Shown in pieces: positions 15,724 to 24,175 of a stretch of 64,000 bases of DNA (position 1 is the stretch's first letter; each line of letters starts with the position of its first letter). The stretch is taken from assembly GCA_006226595.1 (NCBI GenBank), contig SBGP01000103.1, forward strand, positions 90,451 to 154,450, written 5' to 3'. Below the pieces are notes generated by a model. That model ran no database searches. It was not told the DNA's origin and saw nothing but the letters and a program-made list of their open reading frames with translations. The stretch is from Deltaproteobacteria bacterium (GTDB taxonomy: Bacteria; Myxococcota_A; UBA796; GCA-2862545). Position numbers and translations under genes: made by a program.

Positions 15724-16550
15724 TGCAGACGCTGACCAGCTTCGAGTCCATGCAGGCGTGGGCCAACGCGACCCATCGCGAGGGCCTTCGCATCGGCTTC
15801 GTGCCGACCATGGGCTTCCTGCACGCCGGGCACGTCTCGCTCATGGAGCGGCTGCGGCCCGAGGTCGACCGGCTGGTGGTCTCCATCTACGTGAATCCGC
15901 TGCAGTTCGGGCCCGACGAGGATCTCGAACGTTACCCGCGCGACCCTGAGGGAGACGCGGCGAAGTGCGACGGGGCCGGTGTGGACGTCCTGTTCATGCC
16001 GCCCGATCTGTACCCGGATGGCTTCGTCACCAGCGTGGCGGTCGATCGGCTCACCGACGGCATGTGCGGGGCGACGCGCCCTGGGCACTTCGACGGGGTG
16101 ACCACCGTGGTCGCGCGCCTGTTCAACCTGGTGAGGGCCGATGTCGCGTGCTTCGGCGAGAAGGACTTCCAGCAGCTCGCGGTGATCCGCCGCATGGTCC
16201 GCGATCTGGCGATGCCGGTCGAGATCGTGGGCGGTCCGCTCGTCCGCGACCCGGACGGCCTGGCGATGTCGAGCCGCAACAAGTACCTCACCGAGACCGA
16301 CCGTGAGCGCGGCCTCAGCTTGCATCGGGCGCTGTTCGCCATGCGGGATGCCGCCACAGCGGGTGAGAAGCGCGCTGAGGCCCTGCTCGCCATCGGGCGC
16401 GACACGCTCACCGTGGACAAGCTCCACTACCTCGAGCTCGTCGACGCCGAGAGCCTGCAGCGCATCGAGCGGGTCGAGCGTCCCGCACGTGCTCTGGTAG
16501 CGGCCTTCCTCGGCAAGACTCGGCTCATCGACAACGTGGGGATTGTGTGA
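15723..16550 (+). CDS. panC: Pantothenate synthetase (pantoate-beta-alanine ligase)
   Basis: The 275-residue protein has the PanC hallmarks: GFVPTMGFLHAGHVSLM (HIGH-like ATP site), SIYVNPLQFGPDEDLERYPR, VVARLFNLVRADVACFGEKD and LAMSSRNKYL. It joins pantoate and beta-alanine with ATP. The ATG at 15723 shares its A with the panB TGA. A GTG-started membrane protein overlaps its own stop by four bases. Confidence 0.97.
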   Translation: MQTLTSFESMQAWANATHREGLRIGFVPTMGFLHAGHVSLMERLRPEVDRLVVSIYVNPLQFGPDEDLERYPRDPEGDAAKCDGAGVDVLFMPPDLYPDGFVTSVAVDRLTDGMCGATRPGHFDGVTTVVARLFNLVRADVACFGEKDFQQLAVIRRMVRDLAMPVEIVGGPLVRDPDGLAMSSRNKYLTETDRERGLSLHRALFAMRDAATAGEKRAEALLAIGRDTLTVDKLHYLELVDAESLQRIERVERPARALVAAFLGKTRLIDNVGIV

Positions 16551-16903
16551 CCTTCGACGAGATCGCGCTGCCCCTCGTTGTGGGCGCGATGGCGGCCAAC
16601 CAGCTCGTCATGCGCATCCACGGGCTCCGCGGTGCGCCGTGGGCCTTCTGGCCGATGCAGCTGTTGAACCTCGGGGTCGGCAGTGCGCTGATGCTGCTCG
16701 GCCTGCCGGGCTTCGAGAAGTGGCCGGTGATCCCGTGGATCCTGGCGCTGTTCTTCTTCTTTCGCGTGGTGCTCAACAACAACGAGCGCCAGGCCTGGCT
16801 GCTCGAGCAGCAGGAAGCGTCGAACTCGAAGGAGCGCGACGCCGTGAAGGAAGCCTTCCTCGATGCCCTGCGCAAGGGTGAAGAGAAGGCCGACGAGTCC
16901 TAG
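16547..16903 (+). CDS. Small membrane protein of unknown function
   Basis: A GTG overlapping the panC stop opens a 118-residue frame. Hydrophobic stretches lie at about 7-20, 35-55 and 62-78 (WILALFFFFRVVLNN), and the C-terminal 40 residues are charged and helical (EASNSKERDAVKEAFLDALR). The family is not recognised. Its position as last gene of the dNK-panB-panC operon is the only context. Confidence 0.6.
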   Translation: MTFDEIALPLVVGAMAANQLVMRIHGLRGAPWAFWPMQLLNLGVGSALMLLGLPGFEKWPVIPWILALFFFFRVVLNNNERQAWLLEQQEASNSKERDAVKEAFLDALRKGEEKADES

Positions 16904-16907
16904 ACGC

Positions 16908-16938
16908 AAACGGCCCGGAGCGCGTGCCCCGAGCCGTT
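16908..16938. terminator. Possible bidirectional terminator hairpin
   Basis: AACGGC (16909-16914) pairs with GCCGTT (16933-16938), with a further CGG/CCG inside after one mismatch. It sits in the 54-base gap between two convergent genes. Runs of A and T flanking the stem are short, so strength is uncertain. Confidence 0.45.
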
Positions 16939-16957
16939 CGTCGCCATCTCGTCGGGA

Positions 16958-18199
16958 TCAGCTGGCCTGGGCCTGCTCGATCACCCCGAGGATCTCGGCA
17001 TCCGAGAGCAGCTCGCTCTTGGTCTTCGCGTAGTCGAAGATCGCGTGGGCGATTGCGTCGTCCTCGTCGGCGATCTTGCGCTTGCGCAGCCAGTACTTGA
17101 TGTTCGACAGGCCCGACTGATGGCCGATCTCGATCTCCTGGTACTTGCCGACCCACGAGGCCGGCACGCCGGAGTACACGGCGTCCGCGAGCCAGGCGTC
17201 GCCGTTGTTCTCGGCCTTGATCACCGCCGCTGCGTGCACGCCGGTGCCGGTGCGGAACGCGTCGCGCCCGAACACGGGGTAGTTCACCGGGATGTCCCAG
17301 TGGCAGGCCTCGGCGACGGCCTCGACCAGCTTGGTCAGGTCGACGAGCTCGCGCTCCTCGGCGCCGAGGAGCTTCAGGTTGACGAGCAGCAGGTCGAGCG
17401 GCGTGTTGCCGACGCGCTCGCCGATGCCGAGCACGCAGCCGTGCACCCGATCGACGCCCGCCTCGATGGCGTACAGCGCGTTGGTCAGGCCGTGGCCGCG
17501 GTCGTTGTGGCCGTGCCAGTCGAGCTTCACCTTGTCACGCACGCCCATGCCGATCAGCAGGTCGTGGGTCCAGTGGACGAGGTTGAACACGCCGTTGGTG
17601 GTGCTGTGGCCCACGGTGTCGCAGAGCACCAGGCGGCTCGCGCCCTCCTCGATGGCGGCCTCGAACACGCGCTTGAGCGTCTGCGGACGGCTGCGAACGG
17701 TGTCCTCGGTGACGAAGGACACGGGCAGGCCGGCTTCGACGCCCATCTTCACCGCGGTGCGGGTGAGCTTCTCGAGCCGGTCCTCATCCCACTTCTCTGC
17801 GTACATGCGGATCGGCGAGCTTCCGAGGAAGGTCATGATCTCGATCGGCACGCCGGTCTTCTCGGAGATGCCGATGATCGGGGCGATGTCGTTGGGATGC
17901 GTGCGGGCGGCGCAGCCGGGGCGGATGCTCAGGCCCTCGTCGCGAATCACCTCGACCAGGCGCGTAGAGTCCTCGACGGCGCGGGGGCCGGCACCGGGAA
18001 GGCCGACGTTCGTGGTGTCGACGCCGACCTTGTCGAGCAGGCGCAGGATCTCGACCTTCTTGTCGATGTCGGGATCGTAGGCGGAGGGGCACTGGATGCC
18101 GTCGCGCAGGGTCTCGTCGTGGACCTCGGCGCGCCGCATCGGCGGAGAGATGGCGTGACCGCGGGTGTTCCAGTCGTAGATCACGTCATTCGGCTGCAT
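16958..18199 (-). CDS. LeuA/NifV-type acyl-CoA:2-oxoacid condensing enzyme (DRE-TIM metallolyase family)
   Basis: The 413-residue protein has the family's N-terminal active site (VHDETLRDGIQCPSAYDPDI), a middle segment with LVLCDTVGHSTTNGVFNLV and the metal-binding HGHND (KLDWHGHNDRGHGLTNAL). This family includes 2-isopropylmalate, homocitrate and citramalate synthases, which condense acetyl-CoA with a 2-oxoacid. It lacks the long C-terminal regulatory domain of classic LeuA, so the substrate is open. I prefer ATG at 18199 over one ten codons upstream because the conserved part begins soon after. It is downstream of the lipid genes on the same strand, but 94 bases away, so co-transcription is uncertain. 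Confidence 0.8.
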   Translation of the reverse strand: MQPNDVIYDWNTRGHAISPPMRRAEVHDETLRDGIQCPSAYDPDIDKKVEILRLLDKVGVDTTNVGLPGAGPRAVEDSTRLVEVIRDEGLSIRPGCAARTHPNDIAPIIGISEKTGVPIEIMTFLGSSPIRMYAEKWDEDRLEKLTRTAVKMGVEAGLPVSFVTEDTVRSRPQTLKRVFEAAIEEGASRLVLCDTVGHSTTNGVFNLVHWTHDLLIGMGVRDKVKLDWHGHNDRGHGLTNALYAIEAGVDRVHGCVLGIGERVGNTPLDLLLVNLKLLGAEERELVDLTKLVEAVAEACHWDIPVNYPVFGRDAFRTGTGVHAAAVIKAENNGDAWLADAVYSGVPASWVGKYQEIEIGHQSGLSNIKYWLRKRKIADEDDAIAHAIFDYAKTKSELLSDAEILGVIEQAQAS

Positions 18200-18293
18200 C
18201 GCGACTCCAGGCGGCGCACTCGGGCGCATGGCGCCAGAGCGGGAAGCTGAGAAAAGGATGCTGACGTAACCCGCGCTGGCGGGGATCGCCGTG

Positions 18294-18866
18294 TCAGTCC
18301 GCGGGCACCAGGGTGTGCACGAGGTGCTCGATGTACGAGCGCCGCTCGGCGCCGTCGGGAATCGCGCCCTGGGCCGAGGCGTGCACGGTGAATGTTCCCA
18401 CGTACAGGGAGTAGCAGAGCAGCGCCCGCTGGTGCGCCGCTTCCTCGGGCAGTCCGAGCTCGCGGAACTGCGCGGCGATGAACGCGATGCGTCGCTGGGT
18501 CACGCGCTCGAGCGCTGGCTTGACCAGCGGGTGCTCGGCATCGGCGGCGAGGTGCACGAGGAGCGCGCCGGCGCCACGAACCGAGAAGGCCGTCTCGAAC
18601 AGCGACTGCACGCGGGCGAGGGGGTCGTCGATCGCCGAGGCCTGCTCGAGCACCAGCGCCGTACCGCGCTCCTCCCAGAGCTCCAGGGCGGCCTGGACCA
18701 GGTCCTCGCGGGCCTCGAAGTGCCAGTAGAAGCTGCCCTTGGTCACACCGAGCTGACGCGCGATGGGCTCGACGCGCACCGCCTCCACGCCGCCCTCGGT
18801 CAGGGCACGCAGAGCGGCACCGGCCCACTTCTCTTTGCTCGCCTTTGGGGTTCGTCCTCGGGGCAC
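18294..18866 (-). CDS. TetR-family transcriptional regulator
   Basis: The 190-residue protein has a TetR-type N-terminal helix-turn-helix (VEPIARQLGVTKGSFYWHFE) and a helical ligand-binding domain. The open frame extends upstream, but GTG at 18866 directly follows a GGAGGA sequence and gives a normal length. It lies 50 bases after the TetR gene that ends operon A, so two TetR regulators stand in tandem; which of them binds the palindrome upstream of operon A cannot be decided from sequence. Confidence 0.85.
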   Translation of the reverse strand: MPRGRTPKASKEKWAGAALRALTEGGVEAVRVEPIARQLGVTKGSFYWHFEAREDLVQAALELWEERGTALVLEQASAIDDPLARVQSLFETAFSVRGAGALLVHLAADAEHPLVKPALERVTQRRIAFIAAQFRELGLPEEAAHQRALLCYSLYVGTFTVHASAQGAIPDGAERRSYIEHLVHTLVPAD

Positions 18867-18916
18867 GCTTCCTCCGCGCCGACCAATAACATGCGGTGGC
18901 GTATGGAGTCGCCAGT

Positions 18917-19531
18917 TCAGGCGAGAAGGCCCTTGAGCGAGAACTCGAGGATACCGAGGGCGAGGCGGTGCGTGTCGACCTTGTCGTCGCCGCCGAGGTA
19001 CTCCTCGACGACGGCACGAAACGCGCCGAGCACGCATACCGCCGCGAGCTGCGGGTCGCACTCGCGGATCAGGCCGAGCATCTGGCCTCGCCGCAGGCTC
19101 ATTGCGATGAACGCGCGAAGGTTGCCGTAGAACTCGGACAGCTTGGCATCGACTTCCTCGTCGAGGCCCACCGCCACGCGGAGCACGATGCGCACGAACT
19201 GTCGCTGCTGGTCCACCGCGTCGAGGATACCGGTCACGGTGGTCACCAGCTGCTGGCGTACCGGCGCGGCGCCCTCGGACACGTCCACGCCGACGATGCT
19301 GTCGCGGAGGTTCTCGATCAGCTGGTCGAGCAGCTCGTGGAAGATGGCCTGCTTGCTGTCGAAGTACTGGTAGAAGGTGCCGCGGGCGACGCCAGCCGCT
19401 TTGACCACGTCGGTGATCGACGCGTCGTGGAAGCCCTTCTCGCTGAACACGTCGAGGGCGACGTCGAGGATCTGTTGGCGGCGGGCTTCCCGTGCTTCGC
19501 GGGCGCGTTCCGCGCGTGCGGACTCAGGCAC
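18917..19531 (-). CDS. TetR-family regulator, last gene of lipid operon A
   Basis: The 204-residue product carries an N-terminal DNA-binding domain (FSEKGFHDASITDVVKAAGV then ARGTFYQYF) and a helical sensor domain. It starts with a GTG that overlaps the stop of the acyltransferase gene by eight bases, so it is made as part of operon A. A repressor encoded in the operon it controls is a common arrangement, which makes it the best candidate for binding the identical palindromes upstream of operons A and B. The ligand might be an acyl-CoA or a lipid intermediate; that is inference. Confidence 0.88.
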   Translation of the reverse strand: MPESARAERAREAREARRQQILDVALDVFSEKGFHDASITDVVKAAGVARGTFYQYFDSKQAIFHELLDQLIENLRDSIVGVDVSEGAAPVRQQLVTTVTGILDAVDQQRQFVRIVLRVAVGLDEEVDAKLSEFYGNLRAFIAMSLRRGQMLGLIRECDPQLAAVCVLGAFRAVVEEYLGGDDKVDTHRLALGILEFSLKGLLA

Positions 19532-20306
19532 GTCGACCTCCTTCGATGCCTTGCCAGTAGGCGTCCACCTTGTCGGCCACGACCCGCTGGACCTGCTCGG
19601 TGAGCGCAGGAACGTCCTCGGGCGTCAGGTCGGCGGTCTCGATGGGCTTCTCGCAGTTCACGGTCACCACACCGCCGGGGAGGAGCAGCTTGCTGCCCTT
19701 GCGCTGCTTCTCGTACATGCCGGTCACCGCCACCGGAATGATCGGGAGCTGAAGGGCTTGAGCGATGTAGAAGATGCCCTTGCGGAAGGTGCCGACCCGG
19801 CCGGTCGTCGTGCGCGTCCCCTCGGGGAACGCGAGGATGCTGTGGCCCTTGTCGAGCTCGGCACGAAAGCCGTCGAGGATCTCCTCGGTCTGCCCCTGGG
19901 AGCCCTTGCGTACGGGAATCGTGCCGCGGGACTTCATGAACCAGCCGTAGACCGGGATCTTGAAGTGGTCCTCGAGCTCCACGCCCTGCTTGAAGTGCGG
20001 GGTCGCCGCGTACAGCACGACATGGTCGAACACGTTCACGTGGTTCTGGGCGAACAGATACGGGCGGTTCGGGTCGATGTCCGGGTGAACCACCGTCTCG
20101 TAGCGCGCGCCGGTGAGCGCGATCTGACCGCGGGTGTACAGCCGCGAGAAGCGGTCGATGCGGTCGGGCCCCAACACCGCGTGTCCGAGCATCATCGTGC
20201 TCATCATCGGTGTCATCCACGCCAGGCCGACGCCCCACATGCCGACGGACACGGCCTTGTCGACGAGGGTGGGCTCGGGCAGCTCGACGGACTCGCGCTC
20301 GTTCAT
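19524..20306 (-). CDS. 1-acyl-glycerol-3-phosphate acyltransferase-like protein (PlsC family)
   Basis: The 260-residue protein has the acyltransferase motifs NHVNVFD (H89, D94; the HX4D catalytic pair), a GTIPVRKG block and PEGTR (161-165). A hydrophobic segment near 20-42 would anchor it at the inner membrane. PlsC-type enzymes put an acyl chain on the sn-2 position of lysophosphatidate; members in special lipid clusters may use other acceptors. It overlaps the lipid kinase gene upstream by four bases and the TetR gene downstream by eight. It is unlikely to be the only PlsC of the cell, so a specialised role in operon A is likely. Confidence 0.88.
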   Translation of the reverse strand: MNERESVELPEPTLVDKAVSVGMWGVGLAWMTPMMSTMMLGHAVLGPDRIDRFSRLYTRGQIALTGARYETVVHPDIDPNRPYLFAQNHVNVFDHVVLYAATPHFKQGVELEDHFKIPVYGWFMKSRGTIPVRKGSQGQTEEILDGFRAELDKGHSILAFPEGTRTTTGRVGTFRKGIFYIAQALQLPIIPVAVTGMYEKQRKGSKLLLPGGVVTVNCEKPIETADLTPEDVPALTEQVQRVVADKVDAYWQGIEGGRRA

Positions 20307-21178
20307 GCCAACAGCTCCAGTGCGCCGGGCTCCACGACCAGGCGCTCGAGCGCCAGGGTCAGCACCTCGCCGTCGATCATGCACGCGGCCGGCTCGGCGA
20401 GGTCGAAGCGGACCTCGCGGGCGCGGTGGTGCTCGATCTCGGGCATGTGCACGTGGGTGCCCTGGAAGATCTTTGGGAAGGCGGCGAGGAATCGACGTCG
20501 ACCCAGCGGGCCGATGTGAATCACGTCGAGCTCGCCGTCGGTCGGGTCGGCGCCGGGCGCCATCTGCATCGTGCCGCCGGTGTACTGCGAGTTCGAGAAC
20601 GACAGCAGTGTGCAGTCACGCTCGTCGAGCTCTCCGTCGTCGAGGCGGTACGGGAAGCGGGGCCACTGCAGGCGCACCAGGCATTGCAGCGTCGCGAGCA
20701 CGTAGCCGAGCGCGCCGAAGGCCTTGTAGCGCTCGTTGGTCACGTGGCCGGCGTCGGCGGTGAATCCGAGCGAGAGCAGGTTCACGTAGTGCAGCGCGCC
20801 CTCGGCATGCTCGATGCGCACGAGATCGATGCTGCGGGTCTTGCCGCGCGCCAGGGCGGCGTAGGCATCGTCGGTACACGTGATCGCGAAGTCGCGGAGG
20901 AAGGAGTTGCCGGTGCCGAGCGGCAGGATGCCGAGCTTGGGCCGGTCCTCGCGGGTAGCGAGCCCGTTGATGACCTCGAAGGTGGTGCCATCCCCGCCGG
21001 CGGCGATGACGAGCTCCGTCGTCGCCTCTCGTGCGAGTCGGGTCGCATCGCCGGGGCCGGCGGTCTGGACCAGGGTCACGTCGAAGCCGAGGGCCTGCAG
21101 CCGAGCGACGGCGCTCTTGGCCTGCTTTCCGGCACGCCCGCCGCCGGCAGCGGGATTGAGCACGAGAGTCGCGTTCAT
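20303..21178 (-). CDS. Diacylglycerol/sphingosine-type lipid kinase (YegS/DgkB family)
   Basis: The 291-residue protein begins with LVLNPAAGGGRAGKQA and has the nucleotide-binding motif AAGGDGTTFEVINGL (59-73) and LPLGTGNSF (85-93), both diagnostic of the DAG-kinase catalytic domain. A C-terminal beta-sandwich follows. Such enzymes phosphorylate diacylglycerol, ceramide or other lipid alcohols with ATP. The open frame runs further upstream, but ATG at 21178 fits the family N-terminus and overlaps the ligase stop by four bases. In this operon it could make the phosphorylated lipid acceptor used by the adjacent acyltransferase. Confidence 0.88.
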   Translation of the reverse strand: MNATLVLNPAAGGGRAGKQAKSAVARLQALGFDVTLVQTAGPGDATRLAREATTELVIAAGGDGTTFEVINGLATREDRPKLGILPLGTGNSFLRDFAITCTDDAYAALARGKTRSIDLVRIEHAEGALHYVNLLSLGFTADAGHVTNERYKAFGALGYVLATLQCLVRLQWPRFPYRLDDGELDERDCTLLSFSNSQYTGGTMQMAPGADPTDGELDVIHIGPLGRRRFLAAFPKIFQGTHVHMPEIEHHRAREVRFDLAEPAACMIDGEVLTLALERLVVEPGALELLA

Positions 21179-22917
21179 GAGGCACTCCCGAGGAGCGTGC
21201 GCAGGTCCTCGCGCGCCGCGCCGTCCCGGATCGCGTCGGCGAGCTTGGGCCGCTTGACCTTCATCGAGGCGGTGCGCGGAAACTCCGCCTCCCACACGAG
21301 GACCGCGTCGATGCGCTTGTGCTCGGGCAGCTTGTGGTTCGCGCGGGCCAGGGGCGCGTGGAAGTCGTCCTCGCCGGGGCGGACGACCGCGACGAGCTGC
21401 TCGCCGACCATCGTGCGTGCCGGCCACAGGTAGTTCGCGGCGAACACGACCAGCTCTTCGCAGGGCACATCCACAAACGCGCTCTCGATGTCCTCGGGGT
21501 ACACGTTCTTGCCGCCCGCGGTGACGATCATGTTCTTGCGCCGGCCGACCAGGTGCAGGTGCCCGCTTGCGTCGAGGCGGCCGAGGTCTCCGGTACGAAG
21601 CCACTCGCCGTCGAACGCGGCCTCGGTCTGCTCGGGGTCGTCGAGGTAGCCGTTCATCACGGTGGGACCAGAGACGTACACCTCACCGATGCCGTCCGGT
21701 CCGGGCTCGTGGATGCGCACCTCCGTGCACGCGACGACCTTGCCCACGCTGTCGGCGCGGAACGGCGCGAGGTCATGGACGGCGACGACGGTGCACGCCT
21801 CGGTGAGGCCGTAGCCGATGACCACGGGGATGCCGTGGCGGTAGAAGAACTCGGCGCGCTCCCGCTCGACGAAGGCACCGCCGCAGAACAGGAACTTCAG
21901 GCGTCCGCCGAAGCCGTCGTGGATGGGGGCGAGCAGGCGTCGCGACAGCTCGGTGCGGGGGCGGACCTCGGTGAGTGCGGCGTTCACGCTTGCGAGGCCG
22001 TCGACGGCGCGGCGCTTCCACGTGGGCAGCTCGTCGAGCTTCTCGCGAAGGCGTCGCTCGAAGGCCTCGAGGATCATCGGCACGATGGCCATGTGGGTGA
22101 CCCGCTCGCGCTTCATGCTCCACACGAGGAACTCGGGACGCAGCGCGCGCTGATGCACGACGCGGGCGCCGCACACCCAGGGACCGAGGAAGCCGCAGGT
22201 GAAGTCGATGGCGTGGTTCGTCGGCAGGATCGAGAAGTACGCGTCGTCGGGGGCCATCGGGTACAGGTCGAGGAGCACGCCGAGCTGCGCGAGGTACGCA
22301 CCGTGCGAGAGCATGCATCCCTTCGGATCGCCCCCCGTGCCGCTCGAGTACACGATGGTCGCGACGTCTTCGGCGGTGCGTGGGTGCGGAGCGTCGGTGT
22401 TCGGCGCGTGCTCGAGGGCCTCGACGAAGCGCGCGTGTCCCTCGGGAAGCGCCGTGCGCTTCGGGGCCTCCGAGACCAGGGCGGCCGGTGGAGCCGTGAG
22501 GTGCCGATAGAAGGCGTACTCGGCGATGACCAGCTTGGCGCCGCTGTGGGCGAGCAGGGCATCGTGCTCGGGGCCGGTGAGCTTGTAGTCCAGAGGAACG
22601 AGCACCGCGCCGCGCGCGAACACGGCGGTCGCCGCGAGCAGCCACCGCGGCTGGTTGCTCATCACGATGGCGACGCGGTCGTCGGGGCCGATGCCCTGGG
22701 CCTCGAGCCAGCCGGTGAGGTGCTGCACCGCGCGGCGAACCTCGAGGAAGCTCCAGCGCGACGCCTCGCGTTTGCGTGACAGCTCGACCAGCGCGGTCCG
22801 CGACTTGTGCATCACCAGGGCGTCGTGGAGCATCTCGCCGAGGCAGGCATAGGTGCGCGGATCCAGCGGCGCGAAGCCGCGGGGCCGGGGAACGCTCGCG
22901 CGGACCTGCTGGTTCAC
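21175..22917 (-). CDS. AMP-dependent acyl-CoA/acyl-ACP ligase
   Basis: The 580-residue protein has all adenylate-forming motifs: TIVYSSGTGGDPKGCMLSHG (ATP-binding P-loop), GYGLTEACTVV, EWLRTGDLGRLD and GRRKNMIVTAGGKNVYPEDI. This last run resembles fatty-acid ligases. It activates a carboxylic acid, probably a fatty acid, as the adenylate and transfers it to CoA or to a carrier protein. The GTG start overlaps the stop of the acyl carrier protein gene by four bases, so loading of that carrier is a sensible guess (inference). No additional domain is attached. Confidence 0.88.
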   Translation of the reverse strand: MNQQVRASVPRPRGFAPLDPRTYACLGEMLHDALVMHKSRTALVELSRKREASRWSFLEVRRAVQHLTGWLEAQGIGPDDRVAIVMSNQPRWLLAATAVFARGAVLVPLDYKLTGPEHDALLAHSGAKLVIAEYAFYRHLTAPPAALVSEAPKRTALPEGHARFVEALEHAPNTDAPHPRTAEDVATIVYSSGTGGDPKGCMLSHGAYLAQLGVLLDLYPMAPDDAYFSILPTNHAIDFTCGFLGPWVCGARVVHQRALRPEFLVWSMKRERVTHMAIVPMILEAFERRLREKLDELPTWKRRAVDGLASVNAALTEVRPRTELSRRLLAPIHDGFGGRLKFLFCGGAFVERERAEFFYRHGIPVVIGYGLTEACTVVAVHDLAPFRADSVGKVVACTEVRIHEPGPDGIGEVYVSGPTVMNGYLDDPEQTEAAFDGEWLRTGDLGRLDASGHLHLVGRRKNMIVTAGGKNVYPEDIESAFVDVPCEELVVFAANYLWPARTMVGEQLVAVVRPGEDDFHAPLARANHKLPEHKRIDAVLVWEAEFPRTASMKVKRPKLADAIRDGAAREDLRTLLGSAS

Positions 22918-23156
22918 AGGCGGTCCTCGAGCACGGCGGCGAGCCCGGCGAAGGTCGTCACGTCGGCGAGCTCGTAGTCCGGCACCTCGACGTCGAAGGC
23001 CTCCTCGAGATCGGTGAGCAGATCGAGTGCCTGCAGGCTGTCGATGCCGAGCGCTTCGAAGAAGTCGACGTCCGCGTCGAGGTCGGCGGCCTTGTCACCG
23101 AAGCGCTTGCTGGCGAGCTCGCGCAGGCGGGCCAGGATGTCGGAGGTCGTGGTCAT
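22914..23156 (-). CDS. Acyl carrier protein
   Basis: The 80-residue, acidic protein has the four-helix carrier pattern and the phosphopantetheine attachment site GIDSLQALDLL with Ser40. It is a dedicated carrier rather than the fatty-acid-synthase AcpP, because it sits between an enoyl-CoA hydratase and an acyl ligase instead of among fab genes. It starts 25 bases after the hydratase stop and couples to the ligase by a GTGA overlap. Confidence 0.92.
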   Translation of the reverse strand: MTTTSDILARLRELASKRFGDKAADLDADVDFFEALGIDSLQALDLLTDLEEAFDVEVPDYELADVTTFAGLAAVLEDRL

Positions 23157-23181
23157 GCAGGGGCTCCGCGGGGTGCGGGAT

Positions 23182-24072
23182 TCACGGCAGGTAGGGACGC
23201 ACGTCGGTGCGGGCGACGAAATCGGTGAGGGCCGCTTCGACGCGGTCCTCGGTCACCATGCGCAGGAACTGACGCTTCTCGGCATCGAGGCGCTGGCGCG
23301 GCACGTGCTTGAGGAAGGCCTTTGCCTGGGCGACGACCTCGGCATCGAAGCGGGCGGCCTGGGCGGCGACGCGACGCGCGCTGTCGAGGCCCTTGTCCCG
23401 CGACACGACCTGGGCGACGAGGCCGAGCTCGGCGGCGCGACGCGCACCGAGCGAGCGCCCGGTGAGCAACAGGTCGCGCGTCATCGCGTTCCCGAGCTCG
23501 CGCTCGAGCCGGGGGATGCCACCAAAGCCGGGAATGATGCCCAGCCGCAGCTCGGGGAAGCAGAAGCGCGCGCTCTTCTCGGCGACGATGAGGTCCGCGG
23601 TCAGCGCGAGCTCGAAGCCCCCTCCGAACACCGGGCCGTGGACGACGGCGATGGTGAGCAGGGGTGCGCGGTCCAGGGCGTCGAACACCGCGTGGATGCG
23701 GTCGATGAACTGGCTGATCTCGCGACGCACGAGGTGCTTGCCCACGCGGCGGGCGGCGCGGGTCGCGAGTCCGCGAACCGGGGAGGGGAGTCGCTCGGCG
23801 ACCGCGGAGACTTGGGCCTTGCGACGGTCGGTGCGCTCGGTGATGCCGGCCTGCAGCTCGCGGAGGTCCGCGCCGGCGCAGAAGCCGCTCGCCAGGGTCG
23901 AGTGGAGGATGAGCGCCCGTGCGCCGCCGGCCCCATCTTCGAGGTAGCGGACCAGGCCCTCGAGCTCGCGGAGCATGACGGTCCCGATCTCGTTGGTCGG
24001 CCCACGGTGCAGGGCGACCTCGAGGGCATCCCCGCGATGGGTCCAGGAAAGGGCTTCGCCAGCGAGCTCCAA
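23182..24072 (-). CDS. Enoyl-CoA hydratase/isomerase family protein, first gene of lipid operon A
   Basis: The 296-residue product has the crotonase oxyanion-hole segment SGFCAGADLRELQ and HGPVFGGGFELALTADLIVA, and keeps both Glu positions used for hydration (GGGFE and FPELRLGIIPGFGG). It may hydrate enoyl thioesters or act in a related crotonase reaction. The start is a TTG at 24070-24072 behind GGAGG; no ATG or GTG fits the family N-terminus. It lies 30 bases after the palindrome at 24102-24123 and so is the first gene under its control. A substrate bound to the operon's own carrier protein is possible. Confidence 0.82.
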   Translation of the reverse strand: MELAGEALSWTHRGDALEVALHRGPTNEIGTVMLRELEGLVRYLEDGAGGARALILHSTLASGFCAGADLRELQAGITERTDRRKAQVSAVAERLPSPVRGLATRAARRVGKHLVRREISQFIDRIHAVFDALDRAPLLTIAVVHGPVFGGGFELALTADLIVAEKSARFCFPELRLGIIPGFGGIPRLERELGNAMTRDLLLTGRSLGARRAAELGLVAQVVSRDKGLDSARRVAAQAARFDAEVVAQAKAFLKHVPRQRLDAEKRQFLRMVTEDRVEAALTDFVARTDVRPYLP

Positions 24073-24089
24073 GCTGCCTCCGGTGCCCG

Positions 24090-24123
24090 TGACTAACGCA
24101 GCTAGACTGACATGTCAGTCTAG
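24090..24123 (-). promoter_or_regulatory. Operator palindrome (24102-24123) overlapping a possible promoter of lipid operon A
   Basis: A perfect 22-bp palindrome occupies 24102-24123; its central 20 bases TAGACTGACATGTCAGTCTA occur again, unchanged, at 32293-32312. On the minus strand CTGACA (24118-24113), inside the palindrome, could be a -35 box, with TAGTCA (24095-24090) 17 bases further on as a weak -10. A bound TetR dimer would cover the -35 box. The spacing to the first start codon (TTG at 24072) is suitable for transcription starting near 24083. Confidence 0.75.
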
Positions 24124-24175
24124 TCTTTTCGCCCGCTGGCCTGTGCGCCTGTGCGCGCCGGCACGCGGCTGCGGT

